Positions 63,101-64,000 of a DNA stretch of 64,000 bases are shown here, one piece after another (within the stretch, counting starts at the first letter, position 1; the number at the start of each line of letters is the position of its first letter). Position numbers and translations under genes: made by a program. The notes beneath the pieces were generated by a model. It saw only the letters and a program-made list of their open reading frames with translations, was not told where the DNA came from and did not search any database. The DNA is from Xanthocytophaga flava (GTDB taxonomy: Bacteria; Bacteroidota; Bacteroidia; Cytophagales; 172606-1): NCBI GenBank assembly GCA_030068525.1, contig JASJOS010000009.1, forward strand, positions 310,001 to 374,000, read 5' to 3'.

Positions 63101-64000
63101 AGTCACTTCTGGAAGCTGTTCAGCTACATCAAGTCCTGTAACTGTAACGCAATCAACATTAGCTGCAACAGTTACAAGTACAAATCCAACTTGTGCAGAT
63201 GCTAGTGCAGGTACCTTGACCGTAAGTGCGACAGGCGGTACAAGTCCATACAGTTATAGTCTGGATGGTGTGACATTCTCTAATACAACAGGTGTATTCA
63301 CAGGTTTAACTGCTGGCAACTATACCATATATACAAAAGATGCAAGTGGTTGTGTGGTGTCTAGTTCCAGAACATTAAATGCTGCATCAAGTATTACCGC
63401 TGTGACAGTAACTGCTGTGAATGAAACGGGTTGCTCTACATCAGATGGAACTATTACAGTAAGTGGCGTAACAGGTGGAACTGCTCCTTATCAATATTAT
63501 ATTAATGGAAGCACTAACCCTGCAGGTATCAATAACAATGTATTTGCTGGTTTGGTAACTGGAAGTTATACAATCAGAATTGTTGATGCCAATGGTTGCG
63601 AAATTACAAGAACATCTGCTGTAGGTACAGATTGCCCAACTTGTACGCTAAGTGCCAGTGTTTCTTCACAGGTAAATCCAACTTGTGCCGGAAATGATGG
63701 AAGCATTACATTGACAGCTTCCAATGGTACAGGTACAATCAGCTACTCAATAGATGGCGGTTCAAATTATAATACAAATCCAGTATTCAGTACTCTGACT
63801 GCTGGTACATATACAATTGTAGTAAAAGATGCCAACAATTGTATTGTCAATGTTGGCACAGTTACATTAACTTCACCTGTGGCGATTACGGCGACAGTAA
63901 GTGGTAGTAATCCAACAACGTGTGGGGTCAACAATGGAACCATTACAGTAAGTAATGTATCGGGTGGCACAGCTCCTTACCAGTACTCAATTGATGGAGT
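57117..64000 (+). CDS. Giant SprB-repeat/Ig-like surface adhesin, partial
   Basis: An open frame from ATG 57117 to the window edge, more than 2,294 codons, without a stop. A signal peptide (FLSLLSASQLYAQ) is followed by twelve SprB-type repeats (about 57200-60110, spaced about 235-245 bases). Each begins around C-x-G-(D/G)-x-x-G and has GTYTITVKD-like and GC-T motifs. Next come alternating Ig-like modules (60120-63140), then at least four more SprB-like repeats (63190-63920 on). SprB of Flavobacterium johnsoniae is a mobile cell-surface adhesin that drives gliding, secreted by the type IX system; this protein is a good candidate for the same class. The C-terminal sorting domain lies beyond the window. 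Confidence 0.88.
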   Translation, partial: MKRYLHILIAFLSLLSASQLYAQCPVASDFSVTSTKDVTCFGGADGEMVVTASGTVNTALYNFILRDILEPGTPIVTFPLGSVTVTVSGQTITFQGLTASSYIMQVTRKSPNCNINVFSGVNINQPDELLLSVTAQTNITGCFGDKTGSFTVSATGGNTGYEYSIDGTTFQTSPTFSGLAAGSYTVSVRDGKGCINTTTVTLTQPTLLQLTLSSKTDPLCNGNANGTIAVSASGGTAPYTYSSDGVNFSNTTGNFSGLASGNYTITVKDSKGCTAQVSNISLVDPAVLTVDLGSKTDILGCNGDATGQIQVTAAGGTAPYTYSINGATFVSNGGLFTGLIAGTYTIVVKDANGCTVTLAPVTLDQPTKLTLALQAQTNILGCNGDATGDITVTATGGQPAYEYSKDGTTFQTSPIFTGLTAGTYTITVRDIKGCTTTVNATLTQPTQLTATVVTSNPLCNGDANGSITVTASGAQPAYAYSINGGTYQTSNVFSSLIAGTYSIKVRDSKGCEITLPDVVLTEPNVLAITIASQQDVQNCFGDKSGQITVSATGGTTNYQYSIDGGTTYQSSPTFSNLGAGTYSIIVKDAHNCTATSVDVTIAQPALLTLSLTSQVDILGCNGDATGQIQVTANGGTAPYIYSKDGTTFVSNGGLFTGLTAGSYTIVVKDAKGCTATVPATLTQPTQLTSSLVSQTNILCNGDATGDITVTATGGQPAYEYSKDGTTFQTSPIFTGLTAGTYTITVRDIKGCTTTVNATLTQPTKVVATVSAQQDISCNGGSNGSITVNVSGGTAPYTYSKDGTTFVSNGGLFTGLTAGSYTIVVKDANGCTTTLAPVTLIEPAVLQVSVASTTDVGCNGGNTGSLTVAVTGGTPGYQYSKDGTTFQASATFTGLTAGTYTITVRDTKNCTTTTTATIGQPTALVLTTSSTNASCNGVADGTAGVVVSGGTAAYTYSWNTSPVRTTATVSGLAAGTYTVTVTDANGCVKTASVTITQPAVVAAPVASNPGAICTGGTIPTLTATGSNIQWYSDASLTTLVGSGNSFTPTISNATAGTFTFYATQTVSGCTSTATAVTITINPTPATPTISGTLTFCAGNNTVLTSSATSGNQWFLNGTAVSGATSQTLTVSTAGDYTVRVTSGSCSATSAIATVTQISVPTPTISGTLTFCAGNNTVLTSSASTGNQWLLNGSPISGATNQTLTVSTAGNYSVVVTVSGCSATSATVTVSQTTTTAPVANNPAAICTGGTIPQLTATGSNIQWYSDAALTTQVGTGSPFTPTISNATAGTFTFYVTQTVSGCESPAKSVTITINAAPTKPTISGTLTFCTGSNTVLTSSAASGNQWFLNGTAISGATNQILTVSSAGNYSVTVTSNGCSATSDPVAVSQVNATAPVASSPAAICTGDAIPALTASGTNIQWYSDAALTNLVGSGSPFTPTINNAVAGTTTFYVTQTVSGCTSTATAVTVTINAKPATPTISGTLTFCTGSNTVLTSSASTGNQWFLNGSPISGATNQTLTVSTAGDYTVRVTLGSCSATSAIATVTQISVPTPTISGTLTFCTGGNTVLTSSASIGNQWLLNGSVISGATNQTLTVTAAGNYSVRVTISGCSATSATVTVTQTTASAPVANNPGAICTGGTIPTLTATGSNIQWYSDASLATLVGSGNSFTPTISNSTAGTFTFYATQTVSGCTSTATAVTVTINAKPATPTISGTLTFCTGSNTVLTSSSASGNQWFLNGTAISGATNQTLTVSTAGNYSVTVTSNGCSATSATATVTEGSATTPTISGTLTFCTGGNTILTSSASTGNQWLLNGSPISGATNQTLTVTTAGNYSVTVNSGSCSATSAVATVSVTNTAAPVASSPAAICTGDAIPALTASGTNIQWYSDAALTNLVGSGSPFTPTINNAVAGTTTFYVTQTVSGCTSTATAVTVTINAKPATPTISGTLTFCTGSNTVLTSSSASGNQWFLNGTAISGATNQTLTVSTTGDYTVRVTSGSCSATSSPVTVTQSTLAATVTSTNPTCADASAGTLTVSATGGTSPYSYSLDGVTFSNTTGVFTGLTAGNYTIYTKDASGCVVSSSRTLNAASSITAVTVTAVNETGCSTSDGTITVSGVTGGTAPYQYYINGSTNPAGINNNVFAGLVTGSYTIRIVDANGCEITRTSAVGTDCPTCTLSASVSSQVNPTCAGNDGSITLTASNGTGTISYSIDGGSNYNTNPVFSTLTAGTYTIVVKDANNCIVNVGTVTLTSPVAITATVSGSNPTTCGVNNGTITVSNVSGGTAPYQYSIDG
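58260..58420 (+). repeat. 161-base segment identical to 59211-59371
   Basis: Within the SprB-repeat part of the adhesin gene, this segment is base-for-base identical to 59211-59371, an offset of 951 bases (four repeats). Neighbouring repeats differ more, so this is a recent copying event rather than old tandem duplication. Confidence 0.9.
59211..59371 (+). repeat. 161-base segment identical to 58260-58420
   Basis: The second copy of the pair; identity continues for about 20 more bases after a single mismatch at 59372 (A here, G at 58421). Confidence 0.9.
61314..61474 (+). repeat. 161-base segment identical to 62712-62872
   Basis: Part of an A-module, identical at every base to the segment 1398 (2 x 699) bases downstream, while the A-module in between (starting 61992) has diverged. 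Confidence 0.88.
62205..62381 (+). repeat. 177-base segment identical to 62904-63080
   Basis: Covers the end of an A-module and most of a B-module; identical to the segment exactly 699 bases downstream, with the first differences at 62204 and 62382. Confidence 0.88.

Larger units (their letters stand above)
60120..63140 (+). repeat. Higher-order ABB-AB-ABB-ABB-AB module array in the adhesin gene
   Basis: Two Ig-like modules alternate: A (about 240 bases, starting with an APVA motif, ICTGG/GD, IQWYSDA and ending VTINA) and B (about 225 bases, PTISGTLTFC, NQWFLNG, SGATNQTLTV). A-modules begin at 60120, 60819, 61293, 61992 and 62691. Spacings are 699, 474, 699 and 699 bases, so a full unit is ABB (699) and the 474-base one lacks one B. 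The last unit also has one B before SprB-like repeats resume. Confidence 0.85.

Noticed and set aside
1..64000. tRNA or rRNA genes
   Set aside because: I looked by eye for T-loop signatures (GTTCGAATC-like) and conserved rRNA blocks and saw none; a covariance-model search would be needed to be certain.

Overview
The window looks like chromosome of a Bacteroidota bacterium, most likely a Cytophagales-type glider. The supporting signs are AT-rich sequence without Shine-Dalgarno leaders, a PorP/SprF protein beside a giant secreted protein with a type B (gliding motility-associated) type IX secretion C-terminus, SprB-repeat adhesins, large multi-PAS and 7TMR-DISM histidine kinases, single-chain FtsX-type permeases, a GH3-type adenylating enzyme, a fused 2-oxoacid dehydrogenase E1 and a mitochondrial-type aconitase. 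No rRNA, tRNA, CRISPR array, transposase or prophage gene was seen.

Layout. 1-8.6 kb: the 5' end of a KUP potassium transporter, a multi-PAS kinase, an HxlR regulator divergent from an NADP-dependent reductase, a decayed small ORF, a subclass B1-type metallo-beta-lactamase-like lipoprotein, and an AraC regulator divergent from a PhyH dioxygenase. 8.6-18.5 kb: an FtsX-type permease, a small zinc metalloprotease-like protein, a GH3 enzyme, and a phosphorelay block of one hybrid kinase and two stand-alone receivers. 18.8-23.6 kb: an arsenic cluster, arsR - sigZ-like sigma factor - trxB - thioredoxin-type arsenate reductase - arsM - a two-domain ArsN1/ArsN2-like acetyltransferase. Matching 16-bp palindromes precede arsR and the sigma factor gene, and no efflux pump is present in the cluster.

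23.6-25.9 kb is a decaying patch: one lipoprotein gene broken by an in-frame TAA, one membrane-protein gene apparently broken by a single-base indel, and small unknown genes. 26-31.3 kb: a lipoprotein, a secreted esterase divergent from a second HxlR regulator, a split YeeE/YedE sulfur transporter and a Crp/Fnr regulator. 31.3-46 kb: an SNF2-type helicase, a giant NtrY-like membrane kinase, polyphosphate kinase, a 7TMR-DISM kinase and a fused E1 alpha/beta dehydrogenase.

46.4-64 kb is dominated by the cell surface: a GIN-domain lipoprotein, a PorP/SprF protein divergent from a 1514-residue type IX cargo protein, aconitase, a small secreted protein, and then a giant SprB-repeat/Ig-like adhesin that is still open at the window edge after about 2,294 codons. 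The middle of the adhesin has a higher-order repeat of two module types in the order ABB-AB-ABB-ABB-AB. Its full period is exactly 699 bp, and several stretches of 160-177 bp are identical at the DNA level.

The arsenic genes plausibly act together: the reductase with TrxB-recycled thioredoxin makes arsenite, ArsM methylates it, and the acetyltransferase may inactivate organoarsenicals, under ArsR and possibly sigma-factor control. The most unusual items are the pumpless arsenic cluster with its fused acetyltransferase, the B1-type beta-lactamase homologue, and the repeat architecture of the adhesin.
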